From the NCBI GenBank assembly GCA_900751815.1, contig CAADST010000063.1, positions 1 to 14,710 on the forward strand: a stretch of DNA of 14,710 nucleotides, written 5' to 3'. Each line of letters opens with the position of its first letter. Positions within the stretch are counted from its first letter, which is position 1. Shown piece by piece: positions 1-5,827 of this stretch. A program made the position numbers and the translations under genes. The notes beneath the pieces are model-generated. The model saw nothing but the letters and a program-made list of their open reading frames with translations. It was not told where the DNA came from and did no database searches. The stretch comes from Bacilli bacterium (GTDB lineage: Bacteria > Bacillota_I > Bacilli_A > RF39 > UBA660).

Positions 1-13
1 AGGAGTATGAAGT

Positions 14-1408
14 ATGCAAGATGTAGTAATAATAGGAGCTGGTCCAGCCGGTTTATTTGCGGCCTTTGAACTAATAAGTAAAAATAATGATTTAAAAGTA
101 ACTTTACTAGATAAAGGATTTTTGGCGAGTAACAGACATTGTCCAATGAATGAGCAAAAAATTCCATGTGTCAATTGTAATCCATGTAATATCATGGCGG
201 GTTTCGGTGGTGCTGGAACTTTTAGTGATGGTAAACTTAATTTTATACCTAAACTTGGTAAAAGTAATTTATATAAATATATGAGTATTAGTGAAGCGGA
301 AGAATTAATTGATTATACCGAAACTATATTTAATAAATTTGGTATGGATAGTAAGGTTTATCCTAGTAATATGGATGAAGCACTAAAGATTAAAGAAAAT
401 GTTGCCAAGTGTGGTGCTAATTTACTTGTTATTAAGCAAAAACATTTAGGTAGTGATAACTTGCCTAAATATATTACTGATTTTACCGAGTTTTTAAGGG
501 TTAATGGGGTAGAAATTTTAGAATGTTGTGAGACATTAGACTATGAAAAAGAAAGAGATCACTATATTGTTCATACTAAACTTAAAAATAAAGATTATGA
601 TATAAAGACCAAAAATATCATTATAGCTCCTGGCAGGACTGGTGCTAAATGGGTTCAAGAATTAGCGGATAAACACAATCTTATCTATGTATCGCAAAGG
701 ATTGAAATTGGAGTTAGAGTAGAGGTAAGAAAAGAAATATTAGATTCAATTACCAGTACTATATATGACCCAAGTATATTTATTAAAACTAAAACCTATG
801 ATGATGAAATTAGAACATTTTGTACTAATCCTGGTGGATATGTTACTAAAGAAAATTATTATGGTTATATTTGTGTTAATGGTCATGCCTTGAAATCTAA
901 AAAAAGTAATAACTCTAATTTTGCTTTTATTTCTAAAGTTAATTTAACTGAACCAGTTACTAATACTAGAGAATATGGCGAATCTATTGCTAAAATTGCC
1001 AATACTCTAGGGGGAGGTAAACCAATAGTTCAAACTCTAAAAGATTTAAGAAGAGGAAGAAGAAGTACCGAATCAAGAATCAAAAAAGGATTTATTGAAC
1101 CAACTCTAAAAGATGTTGTAGCAGGAGATCTGGCCTTAGTTATGCCTCATCGCATTATTACCAATATTTTAGAAGGTCTAGAAGTTCTTGATAAAATAAT
1201 ACCAGGTGTTAATAATGATGAAACATTATTATATGGACCAGAAATAAAATTTTTCTCAAATGAAATAGAAACCGATAATTTTATGAAAATTAAGAGTGAA
1301 GCAATTTATTTTGTTGGTGATGGGGCTGGTAAAGCCGGCAATATTGTGACTGCTGCTGCAACAGGAATAGTAGCTGCCAGAGACATTTTAAATAAGGGAA
1401 ATAAATAA
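14..1408 (+). CDS. FAD-dependent dehydrogenase-like protein (COG2509-type)
   Basis: The 464-residue protein opens with a Rossmann FAD-binding motif, VVIIGAGPAG (residues 4-13). A cysteine-rich stretch follows (C43, C52, C55, C58), leading into GFGGAGTFSDGKL (63-75), which is typical of the uncharacterised FAD-dependent dehydrogenases of COG2509. Near the C-terminus, YFVGDGAGKAGNIVTAA is the second FAD-contacting segment, with the flavoprotein GDGAG signature. No signal peptide or membrane segment is visible, so a cytosolic flavoprotein is expected. Members of this family resemble geranylgeranyl-reductase and HI0933-type flavoproteins, but the substrate is unknown. The start is supported by AGGAG at 1-5, eight bases before the ATG. 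The gene may be the last of an operon that begins upstream of the window. Family assignment is firm; function is open. Confidence 0.88.
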   Translation: MQDVVIIGAGPAGLFAAFELISKNNDLKVTLLDKGFLASNRHCPMNEQKIPCVNCNPCNIMAGFGGAGTFSDGKLNFIPKLGKSNLYKYMSISEAEELIDYTETIFNKFGMDSKVYPSNMDEALKIKENVAKCGANLLVIKQKHLGSDNLPKYITDFTEFLRVNGVEILECCETLDYEKERDHYIVHTKLKNKDYDIKTKNIIIAPGRTGAKWVQELADKHNLIYVSQRIEIGVRVEVRKEILDSITSTIYDPSIFIKTKTYDDEIRTFCTNPGGYVTKENYYGYICVNGHALKSKKSNNSNFAFISKVNLTEPVTNTREYGESIAKIANTLGGGKPIVQTLKDLRRGRRSTESRIKKGFIEPTLKDVVAGDLALVMPHRIITNILEGLEVLDKIIPGVNNDETLLYGPEIKFFSNEIETDNFMKIKSEAIYFVGDGAGKAGNIVTAAATGIVAARDILNKGNK

Positions 1409-1422
1409 TTTGTTTTCCTTAT
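1392..1422 (+). terminator. Weak hairpin at the end of the flavoprotein gene
   Basis: ATAAGGGAAA (1392-1401) pairs with TTTTCCTTAT (1413-1422) across an 11-base loop, giving 10 pairs including one G-U. The stem spans the stop codon. The run after it (GTTGTTTATAATT) is a poor U-tract, so this is at best a weak terminator or an mRNA 3' stabiliser. Confidence 0.35.
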
Positions 1423-1423
1423 G

Positions 1424-1453
1424 TTGTTTATAATTATGTAAATTTGCTATAAT
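1424..1453 (+). promoter_or_regulatory. Sigma-A type promoter for the glycosyltransferase gene
   Basis: The -35 box is TTGTTT (1424-1429) and the -10 box is TATAAT (1448-1453), with an 18-base spacer. A TG at 1445-1446 makes an extended -10. The start codon is only 17 bases after the -10, so the transcript has a very short leader of about ten bases. Confidence 0.6.
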
Positions 1454-1469
1454 AAAGGTTAGTGGTAGT

Positions 1470-2981
1470 ATGAAAAAAATATTTAATAAAAAAAACATAT
1501 TAATTGGTCTTTATGCTCTTTTTATATCTTTTATTTGTTTAAGTGTCGCCAGCAAAAATTCTTTTCTTTATCCATTTAATGATTGGGTAGATGCTAATGC
1601 CTTTTTTACTGTGGGAAAATCCATGATGCATGGCATAGTCCCTTACAGGGATTTATTTGAACAAAAAGGTCCTCTTTTATATTTAATTTATGGCATAGGT
1701 TCATTAATTTCTTTTAAATCTTTTCTAGGCATCTTTATTTTAGAAGTATTATTTTGGACGGTAGCTTTAATATATTTATATAAGATATTAAAATTGTTTT
1801 TAAGTACTAGAGTCTCTTTATTAATACTTCCAATATTTATGAGCCTGATTGTTACAACTAGAGCATTTACTCATGGTGGCTCAGCTGAAGAATTTTGTGT
1901 ACCTTTTTTCTTTATAACTTTATATTATTTTATTAAACACTTTAAAGTAAAAGAATTAACTAAAAAAGAAATGTTATTAAATGGTGTAATTGCTGGATTT
2001 ATATTACTTATCAAATATACTTTACTTGGCTTTTGGTTTGGTTTTACTTTAGCAATATTTATTGATTATATAATGCAAAAAGATTATAAAAAAGCTATAA
2101 TATATCCATTAGATTTACTTCTAGGTATGTTTATTCCATTTGCTATATTTTTGATTTATTTTGCTATAAACCATGCTGTTGGAGACTTTTTCTATAATTA
2201 TTTTTGGGTTAATATTACTGCTTATGGGGGAGAAAAAATAAACATTTTTACAAGAATAAATAAAATGTTTGTAGGTTTATTTAGTGCTTTTTATAATAAT
2301 ATGGCTTGTTATATAGTATTACTATGTGCCCCAATTTTAATTTGGAAATTAGATTTAAAATTAAGAGGAAAAGTATTATTATTAGTAACTTTATTTATAA
2401 CAATAATTGGTGTCTATGTAGGATTAAAGTTTTATAGATATTATTTATTATTTATATTATTTTTTATAGGAATTGGCTTACTATGTGCATTTAATTTACT
2501 AAATAAATATATTGCTAAACTTAATAAATGGTATTATCCTTTAATAGTTATAATAGTACTAATTTCTGGATTTAATGCATATTATAATTCTAATAATAAA
2601 GCATATTTTGATATTAAAAAAGAAGATTTATTTCAATATAAATTTGCTAATATTATTAATAAAGAAGAAAATCCGAGCGTAGTTAATATGGGATTTTTAG
2701 ATAGTGGTATCTATACTTTAACTGGCTTATATCCTAGTACATATTTTTTCCAAAAACAAAATATTAAATATGAATATTTTCCTGATATTCTAGATTCTTT
2801 TGAGGAATATATTAAAAATGGAGAAACTATGTTTATTGTTTATTATACATTATTGGATGAAGAAAAATTAAAAGAAGAAGAAAATGATTTGTTCTTAAAT
2901 TATGATTTAATTATGAGCGAGCAACAAGATTTTGAAAGATTTCATATGTACGGTTATTTATTTAAGTTGAAAAACACTTAA
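1470..2981 (+). CDS. GT39-like multi-pass membrane glycosyltransferase
   Basis: This 503-residue protein is strongly hydrophobic, with about ten or more membrane segments beginning near residues 10-28. The first extracellular loop carries acidic residues D38 and D41 (NDWVDANAFF), then GIVPYRDLFEQKGPLLY (residues 55-71). That block is characteristic of GT-C-fold, ArnT/PMT-like transferases, which use polyprenyl-phosphate sugars to decorate cell-surface polymers. The C-terminal 130 residues are soluble and probably extracytoplasmic. The acceptor and sugar cannot be read from sequence. The ribosome binding site is weak: AAAGG at 1454-1458, 11 bases before ATG. Its own promoter precedes it, and it does not overlap its neighbours, so it is probably monocistronic. 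The family call is good; the specific reaction is unknown. Confidence 0.8.
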   Translation: MKKIFNKKNILIGLYALFISFICLSVASKNSFLYPFNDWVDANAFFTVGKSMMHGIVPYRDLFEQKGPLLYLIYGIGSLISFKSFLGIFILEVLFWTVALIYLYKILKLFLSTRVSLLILPIFMSLIVTTRAFTHGGSAEEFCVPFFFITLYYFIKHFKVKELTKKEMLLNGVIAGFILLIKYTLLGFWFGFTLAIFIDYIMQKDYKKAIIYPLDLLLGMFIPFAIFLIYFAINHAVGDFFYNYFWVNITAYGGEKINIFTRINKMFVGLFSAFYNNMACYIVLLCAPILIWKLDLKLRGKVLLLVTLFITIIGVYVGLKFYRYYLLFILFFIGIGLLCAFNLLNKYIAKLNKWYYPLIVIIVLISGFNAYYNSNNKAYFDIKKEDLFQYKFANIINKEENPSVVNMGFLDSGIYTLTGLYPSTYFFQKQNIKYEYFPDILDSFEEYIKNGETMFIVYYTLLDEEKLKEEENDLFLNYDLIMSEQQDFERFHMYGYLFKLKNT

Positions 2982-2986
2982 ATAGT

Positions 2987-3015
2987 TTGCATATTTAAAA
3001 AAGTTGTGATATAAT
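2987..3015 (+). promoter_or_regulatory. Strong promoter for rplS-lepB
   Basis: TTGCAT (2987-2992), a 17-base spacer and TATAAT (3010-3015), with TG at 3007-3008 as an extended -10. Transcription should start near 3021-3023. This is one of the best consensus promoters in the window, as expected for a ribosomal protein gene. Confidence 0.8.
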
Positions 3016-3020
3016 GGATT

Positions 3021-3089
3021 AGACCCAAAAAAAGTATATAATCCGCTGTATTTAATATAAGATTATAGGTAATAGTGAGGAGGTAATAT
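3021..3089 (+). promoter_or_regulatory. Candidate L19 (rplS) leader, ribosomal-protein autoregulation
   Basis: The 5' untranslated region of rplS is about 68 bases. It contains a 7-bp stem, TATAATC (3037-3043) with GATTATA (3061-3067), enclosing a CCGCTG element (3043-3048). Low-GC Gram-positive bacteria carry a recognised short structured leader, the Rfam L19 leader family, at exactly this position. Position and fold fit, but I could not match the consensus base by base. The Shine-Dalgarno AGGAGG (3078-3083) lies just outside the stem. Confidence 0.45.
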
Positions 3090-3431
3090 ATGGCTAATCT
3101 AGTTGATAAGATTAATGCAAAACATATTCGTAAAGATATTCCTGAATTTAGAGTTGGGGATACTGTTAGAGTTGATGTTTGGGTAAAAGAAGGTAAAAAG
3201 GAAAGAATCCAATCTTTTGAAGGCTTAGTAATTGCCAAAAGAGGTGGAGGAGTTTCTGAAACATTTACTGTTCGTAAGAAATCAGGTACTGTTGGAGTAT
3301 CTAGAATATTCCCAGTTAATGCCCCTACAATTGATTCAATTACAGTAGTTAAAAAAGGTAAAGTTAGAAGAGCTAAACTTAACTTTATTAAGGGAATGCG
3401 TAAAGAATACAAAGTTAAGGAAAGAAATTAA
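3090..3431 (+). CDS. rplS: 50S ribosomal protein L19
   Basis: The 113-residue basic protein matches bacterial L19 throughout. The landmarks are the DIPEFRVGDTVRVDVWVKEG segment (residues 17-36), ERIQSFEGLVIAKRGGG, ETFTVRKKSGTVGVSRIFPVNAP and the KVRRAKLNF tail. Length is normal for the family (about 113-120). L19 sits at the 30S-50S interface of the ribosome. Translation starts after GAGGAGG (3077-3083) with good spacing. The preceding promoter and leader suggest strong expression with feedback control. lepB follows 32 bases later, across a hairpin, so transcription probably continues at reduced level. No anomalies seen. Confidence 0.97.
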   Translation: MANLVDKINAKHIRKDIPEFRVGDTVRVDVWVKEGKKERIQSFEGLVIAKRGGGVSETFTVRKKSGTVGVSRIFPVNAPTIDSITVVKKGKVRRAKLNFIKGMRKEYKVKERN

Positions 3432-3442
3432 TTCTTTCCTTA
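3416..3442 (+). terminator. Attenuator-like hairpin between rplS and lepB
   Basis: TAAGGAAAGAA (3416-3426) is perfectly complementary to TTCTTTCCTTA (3432-3442), with a 5-base loop that contains the rplS stop codon. Only a short run (TTTT) follows, so the likely role is partial termination or protection of the rplS mRNA 3' end, lowering lepB expression relative to rplS. Confidence 0.55.
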
Positions 3443-3463
3443 TTTTGGTTGGTTAGGTGAAAT

Positions 3464-3943
3464 ATGAAAATTATTAAAGAAATACTTCCATATGTATTAA
3501 TAATTATTGCAGTTATTTTAATAAGAACATTTATTATTACTCCAGTTAGAGTAGATGGTGCTAGTATGGATCAAACCCTAGAGGACGGACAAATACTTCT
3601 TTTATATAAATTAGCTAATGTTGATTATGGTGATATAGTAGTATTAGATGAAGAAAAAGAAGGCGAAATAATTATTAAAAGAATTATTGGTATGCCTGGT
3701 GATACTGTAAGTATTAGGGATAACACCATTTATGTAAATGGGGAAGAAGTAGAAGAAGACTATGCTTATGGGGAAACAAGTGATTATGAAGAAATTACTT
3801 TAGATGATGATGAATACTTCATTTTAGGGGATAATCGTCCAATAAGTAAAGATTCAAGATATTTTGGCCCAGTGAAAGAAGATGAAATAATTGGTAAAGT
3901 TATTTTTAGATTATGGCCATTTAATAAATTTGGAACAATATAA
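3464..3943 (+). CDS. lepB: Type I signal peptidase
   Basis: This is a 159-residue signal peptidase I of the short Gram-positive SipS-like class. Residues 6-26 form a single N-terminal membrane anchor, and the catalytic domain faces outside. Box B holds the nucleophile Ser34 in DGASMDQTL. The general base is Lys72 in IKRIIGMPGD. Box E is GDNRPISKDSR (122-132). It removes signal peptides from exported proteins. The start is preceded by AGGTGA at 3455-3460. In many Firmicutes lepB lies between rplS and rbgA, as here, except that a block of unrelated genes now separates it from rbgA. The next gene begins 11 bases after its stop codon. Confidence 0.96.
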   Translation: MKIIKEILPYVLIIIAVILIRTFIITPVRVDGASMDQTLEDGQILLLYKLANVDYGDIVVLDEEKEGEIIIKRIIGMPGDTVSIRDNTIYVNGEEVEEDYAYGETSDYEEITLDDDEYFILGDNRPISKDSRYFGPVKEDEIIGKVIFRLWPFNKFGTI

Positions 3944-3954
3944 GGAGTCTAAAA

Positions 3955-4338
3955 ATGCCTGATAAAATAAATCATATAAATAAAGAAATCGAAGAATTAA
4001 AAAATGAGGGGATTTCTACTAAAGATATAAGTGATGGTTATCATACTTTTCAAGAATTATATGAACACAGAATAATTTTATTTAGTGCTCTATGTAATGC
4101 ATATCCAGATATATCTTGGAAATCTAAAAAGCATTATGATAATGAAGCTGATCCTATGTTTGATGACTCTTTTATTGCGGGCATTAATACTCCACTTGGA
4201 CCAGCGACTTATCATATAAAATTAAAATACTGGGATTTATTTGATATTCCAGAGATAGAAAGAGCTTTAGAATATGATGGGTATTCATCTGAAGATGTAT
4301 TATTAAGAATTAAATCATTAAATGATAAAAAAAGTTAA
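3955..4338 (+). CDS. Phage-type conserved hypothetical protein
   Basis: The protein has 127 residues and no membrane segments. It resembles small hypothetical proteins common in phages and mobile elements, with the recurring blocks YHTFQELYEHRIILFSALC (residues 29-47), WKSKKHYD (55-62), FDDSFIAGINTP and a terminal WDGxxxxDVLxRLK-like motif, here YDGYSSEDVLLRIKSL. The conserved His, Trp and Asp residues hint at a folded, possibly ligand-binding domain, but no function is known to me. AAGGAG at 3942-3947 overlaps the lepB stop codon, so the gene is probably co-transcribed with lepB. An intrinsic terminator follows directly. It marks the left end of the accessory block inserted between lepB and rbgA. 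Confidence 0.75.
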   Translation: MPDKINHINKEIEELKNEGISTKDISDGYHTFQELYEHRIILFSALCNAYPDISWKSKKHYDNEADPMFDDSFIAGINTPLGPATYHIKLKYWDLFDIPEIERALEYDGYSSEDVLLRIKSLNDKKS

Positions 4339-4364
4339 GTTTGCTAAAAGCAAATTTTTTCTTT
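4337..4364 (+). terminator. Intrinsic terminator of the rplS-lepB unit
   Basis: AAGTTTGC (4337-4344) pairs with GCAAATTT (4350-4357), including one G-U, around a TAAAA loop. The stem runs into TTTTTTCTTT. It overlaps the stop codon of the phage-type gene and closes the transcript that began at the rplS promoter. Confidence 0.75.
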
Positions 4365-4390
4365 ACTTTGGATAAATTAGATGTTATAAT
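4362..4390 (+). promoter_or_regulatory. Promoter of the RNA ligase transcript
   Basis: TTTACT (4362-4367), a 17-base spacer and a perfect TATAAT (4385-4390) with TG at 4382-4383 as an extended -10. Transcription should start near 4397, leaving a leader of about 165 bases before the ligase gene, unusually long for this compact genome. Confidence 0.65.
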
Positions 4391-4396
4391 TTTATT

Positions 4397-4562
4397 AGAT
4401 ATTAAGGCCCTCCCTTGATTTTAGTTTATTATTTTATATTTATGTTTAGGGCGAAATATATAAAGAAAGGAGAAGAACTTTGGAAACAAAGTTAAATCAT
4501 AGTAACAACACATCACGCTATGATATTTACAAAACAAAATATTAAATAAGGAGGAATTTTAA
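4397..4562 (+). promoter_or_regulatory. Structured 5' leader of the RNA ligase gene
   Basis: Several helices can form. GCCCT (4407-4411) can pair with AGGGC (4448-4452) across an AT-rich loop. AACTTTG (4476-4482) and CAAAGTT (4487-4493) form a perfect 7-bp stem capped by a GAAA tetraloop. ATCATAG (4496-4502) and CTATGAT (4518-4524) form another perfect 7-bp stem with a 15-base loop. The ligase Shine-Dalgarno AAGGAGG lies just downstream. This could be a regulatory element or an unrecognised RNA; it matches no riboswitch class that I recognise. Confidence 0.4.
4480..4545 (+). CDS. Possible 21-codon leader peptide (TTG start)
   Basis: A TTG codon lies seven bases after a strong ribosome binding site, AAAGGAG (4466-4472). 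It opens a reading frame of 21 codons encoding LETKLNHSNN followed by TSRYDIYKTKY, ending in TAA 17 bases before the ligase ATG. The initiation codon lies inside the GAAA-capped hairpin, which would mask it, so translation may depend on RNA folding. It may be a regulatory upstream ORF, the stub of a lost gene, or chance. The well-spaced Shine-Dalgarno is the main argument for it being real. Confidence 0.35.
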   Translation: METKLNHSNNTSRYDIYKTKY

Positions 4563-5177
4563 ATGTTAAAAAAAGAAATTTACCCAAAAACTGCAAGGGT
4601 AAAATGTAATGGTGAAACAGTATGCGTTACAGAAAAATTAGATGGCAGTAATTTAGTAATTTTTAAGAAAAATGGCACAGTTTATATTGCTCAAAGAAAA
4701 AATATAATTGCCATAGATGAATTAGATAGTGCTAAAGATATTCTTTATAAAGGCTTAAGTGAATGGCTAAATAACTATAAAGAAGCTCTAATTCAAGAAT
4801 TACATGAAGGTAGTGCTATTTGTGGTGAATGGCTAGGCATGGGACAAATTAAATATAATATTGATGACTTTGATAAAAGATGGTATATGTTTGCCAAAGC
4901 TAATGTCGATGATGATTTTAATTTGTATAATCTTAATTATAATCATGATGATTTTATATATCCTTTTGAGTCCCAAGAAATACCCAAATTTATTGGAATT
5001 GTTCCAGTAGTTGCAGAACTTAAAGTATTACCTGATAAAAGACATTTAGATAGTTTATATGAAAAATATACTACAAGAGTAAAAAGAAATGTTGAAGGAT
5101 TTGTAGTAAGTTATCGCAATCAAATATCTAAATATGTTCGTATGAAAAATGGTAAATTACAAGAACATCATGAATAA
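4563..5177 (+). CDS. RNA ligase family protein (T4 Rnl2-like nucleotidyltransferase domain)
   Basis: This 204-residue protein carries the motif set of the covalent nucleotidyltransferase/RNA ligase superfamily. Motif I is TEKLDGSN, with probable adenylated Lys25. R45 in AQRKN follows. GEWLG (residues 88-92) resembles motif III, YMFAK (108-112) motif IIIa, VEGFVVSY (177-184) motif IV, and KYVRMK (190-195) motif V. All catalytic positions appear intact. The protein stops soon after motif V, so it lacks the C-terminal domain that larger Rnl2 or DNA ligases use for substrate choice. Expected chemistry is ATP-dependent adenylylation and sealing of RNA ends in the cytoplasm; the substrate is unknown. 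AAGGAGG before the ATG supports the start. The gene has its own promoter and long leader. Confidence 0.85.
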   Translation: MLKKEIYPKTARVKCNGETVCVTEKLDGSNLVIFKKNGTVYIAQRKNIIAIDELDSAKDILYKGLSEWLNNYKEALIQELHEGSAICGEWLGMGQIKYNIDDFDKRWYMFAKANVDDDFNLYNLNYNHDDFIYPFESQEIPKFIGIVPVVAELKVLPDKRHLDSLYEKYTTRVKRNVEGFVVSYRNQISKYVRMKNGKLQEHHE

Positions 5178-5193
5178 TTAATAAAAAAATTTA

Positions 5194-5222
5194 TTGACTA
5201 ATTAAAGTTTGCTTGTTATAGT
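5194..5222 (+). promoter_or_regulatory. Consensus promoter without an obvious gene
   Basis: TTGACT (5194-5199), a 17-base spacer and TATAGT (5217-5222) with TG at 5214-5215. It scores close to consensus, yet no start codon with a ribosome binding site follows for nearly 190 bases. It is either the promoter of a small RNA or a second, long-leader promoter for the 105-residue protein. Confidence 0.6.
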
Positions 5223-5228
5223 GTAGGT

Positions 5229-5331
5229 GGGGTTGATAAATCTTTTACTAAAAAACAAGTTTACAATTTAATAGAGTCAATAATTTTTAGAAATGGATTT
5301 AAGCTAGTGTATTATTTTACACTAGCTTAAA
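5229..5331 (+). ncRNA. Candidate small RNA ending in a perfect 14-bp hairpin
   Basis: Transcription from the consensus promoter just upstream would produce about 100 bases ending in a perfect inverted repeat. TTTAAGCTAGTGTA (5298-5311) pairs with TACACTAGCTTAAA (5318-5331) around a TTATTT loop. The hairpin is followed by an A-rich run rather than T residues, so it is not a normal intrinsic terminator. No translatable frame with a start codon and ribosome binding site is present; the longest open frame lacks any initiation codon. The call rests only on promoter plus hairpin. Confidence 0.35.
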
Positions 5332-5348
5332 AAATATTTAAAAAAATA

Positions 5349-5378
5349 AAGACAAAATGAATTAGTAGATGATATAAT
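5349..5378 (+). promoter_or_regulatory. Promoter of the 105-residue protein gene
   Basis: AAGACA (5349-5354) and a perfect TATAAT (5373-5378), 18 bases apart, with TG at 5370-5371 as an extended -10. Transcription should start near 5385, about 30 bases before the start codon. Confidence 0.55.
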
Positions 5379-5415
5379 AAAAAGTGCTCATCTAAAAAAT
5401 ATTAAGGAGAAGAAA

Positions 5416-5733
5416 ATGTTAACAGATGAAGAAAAACAAATCATGGAGGTTATAATTGCTGCTAGGAAATTAGAAGAATATTTATGGGGAGAATATAATG
5501 GTCAATGGAATATTGAAGAATGGCGGAGAATGTTTAGAAAAAGAATTCAAAAAATAGATGATATAGATGTAAATAATCCTCATGCGATTATTGAAATGCG
5601 TAAAAGGTTAGTACAAAATGCAGCATTAAGTGTTGCATTAATGAAAATACTTGATGCTAAAGGAATACCAACAAATGATTGTGATATACCGTCAAATTTA
5701 CCACAATATGCTATTAATAAAGAAAGTGATTGA
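5416..5733 (+). CDS. Hypothetical 105-residue helical protein
   Basis: I do not recognise a named family. The protein looks soluble and mostly alpha-helical, and is rich in charged residues. Notable blocks are LEEYLWGEYNGQWNIEEWRRMFRKR (four Trp in residues 19-43; the longer run is described here only by its position and Trp content), KIDDIDVNNPHAIIEMRKRL and a Pro-Asn rich tail, PSNLPQYA. The start follows AAGGAG (5404-5409) at six bases. It has its own promoter and lies one gene after the RNA ligase, so it might belong to the same accessory module; no domain supports a specific role. The stop is TGA. Eighteen further in-frame codons are open beyond it, probably by chance. Confidence 0.7.
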   Translation: MLTDEEKQIMEVIIAARKLEEYLWGEYNGQWNIEEWRRMFRKRIQKIDDIDVNNPHAIIEMRKRLVQNAALSVALMKILDAKGIPTNDCDIPSNLPQYAINKESD

Positions 5734-5827
5734 TTTAAAAATAAAGAAGCTGCTACAGTTGTCGAGAAATCCTCGGTTATTGATAATTAAGATAATTAAA
5801 TTTATAAGAAGAAAGAAGGTGTAATTT

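Noticed and set aside
2978..3412. Long minus-strand frame opposite rplS
   Set aside because: It lies antisense to a clear L19 gene, lacks a ribosome binding site and has no family features; it is a shadow of the coding strand.
5202..5330. Open frame across the candidate small RNA (contains SFTKKQVYNLIES and ends FTLA)
   Set aside because: It has no ATG, GTG or TTG before its last few codons and no ribosome binding site; an open stretch of this size is common by chance in AT-rich DNA. A remnant of a lost gene cannot be excluded.
5298..5331. The 14-bp hairpin as an intrinsic terminator on either strand
   Set aside because: On the + strand it is followed by A residues, and on the - strand by TCCATTTC; neither is a U-tract.
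5731..5790. Eighteen open codons in frame after the TGA stop of the 105-residue gene, suggesting readthrough or TGA as Trp
   Set aside because: Other genes use TGG for Trp and TGA as a stop, no TGA occurs inside conserved genes, and an extension this short is expected by chance.
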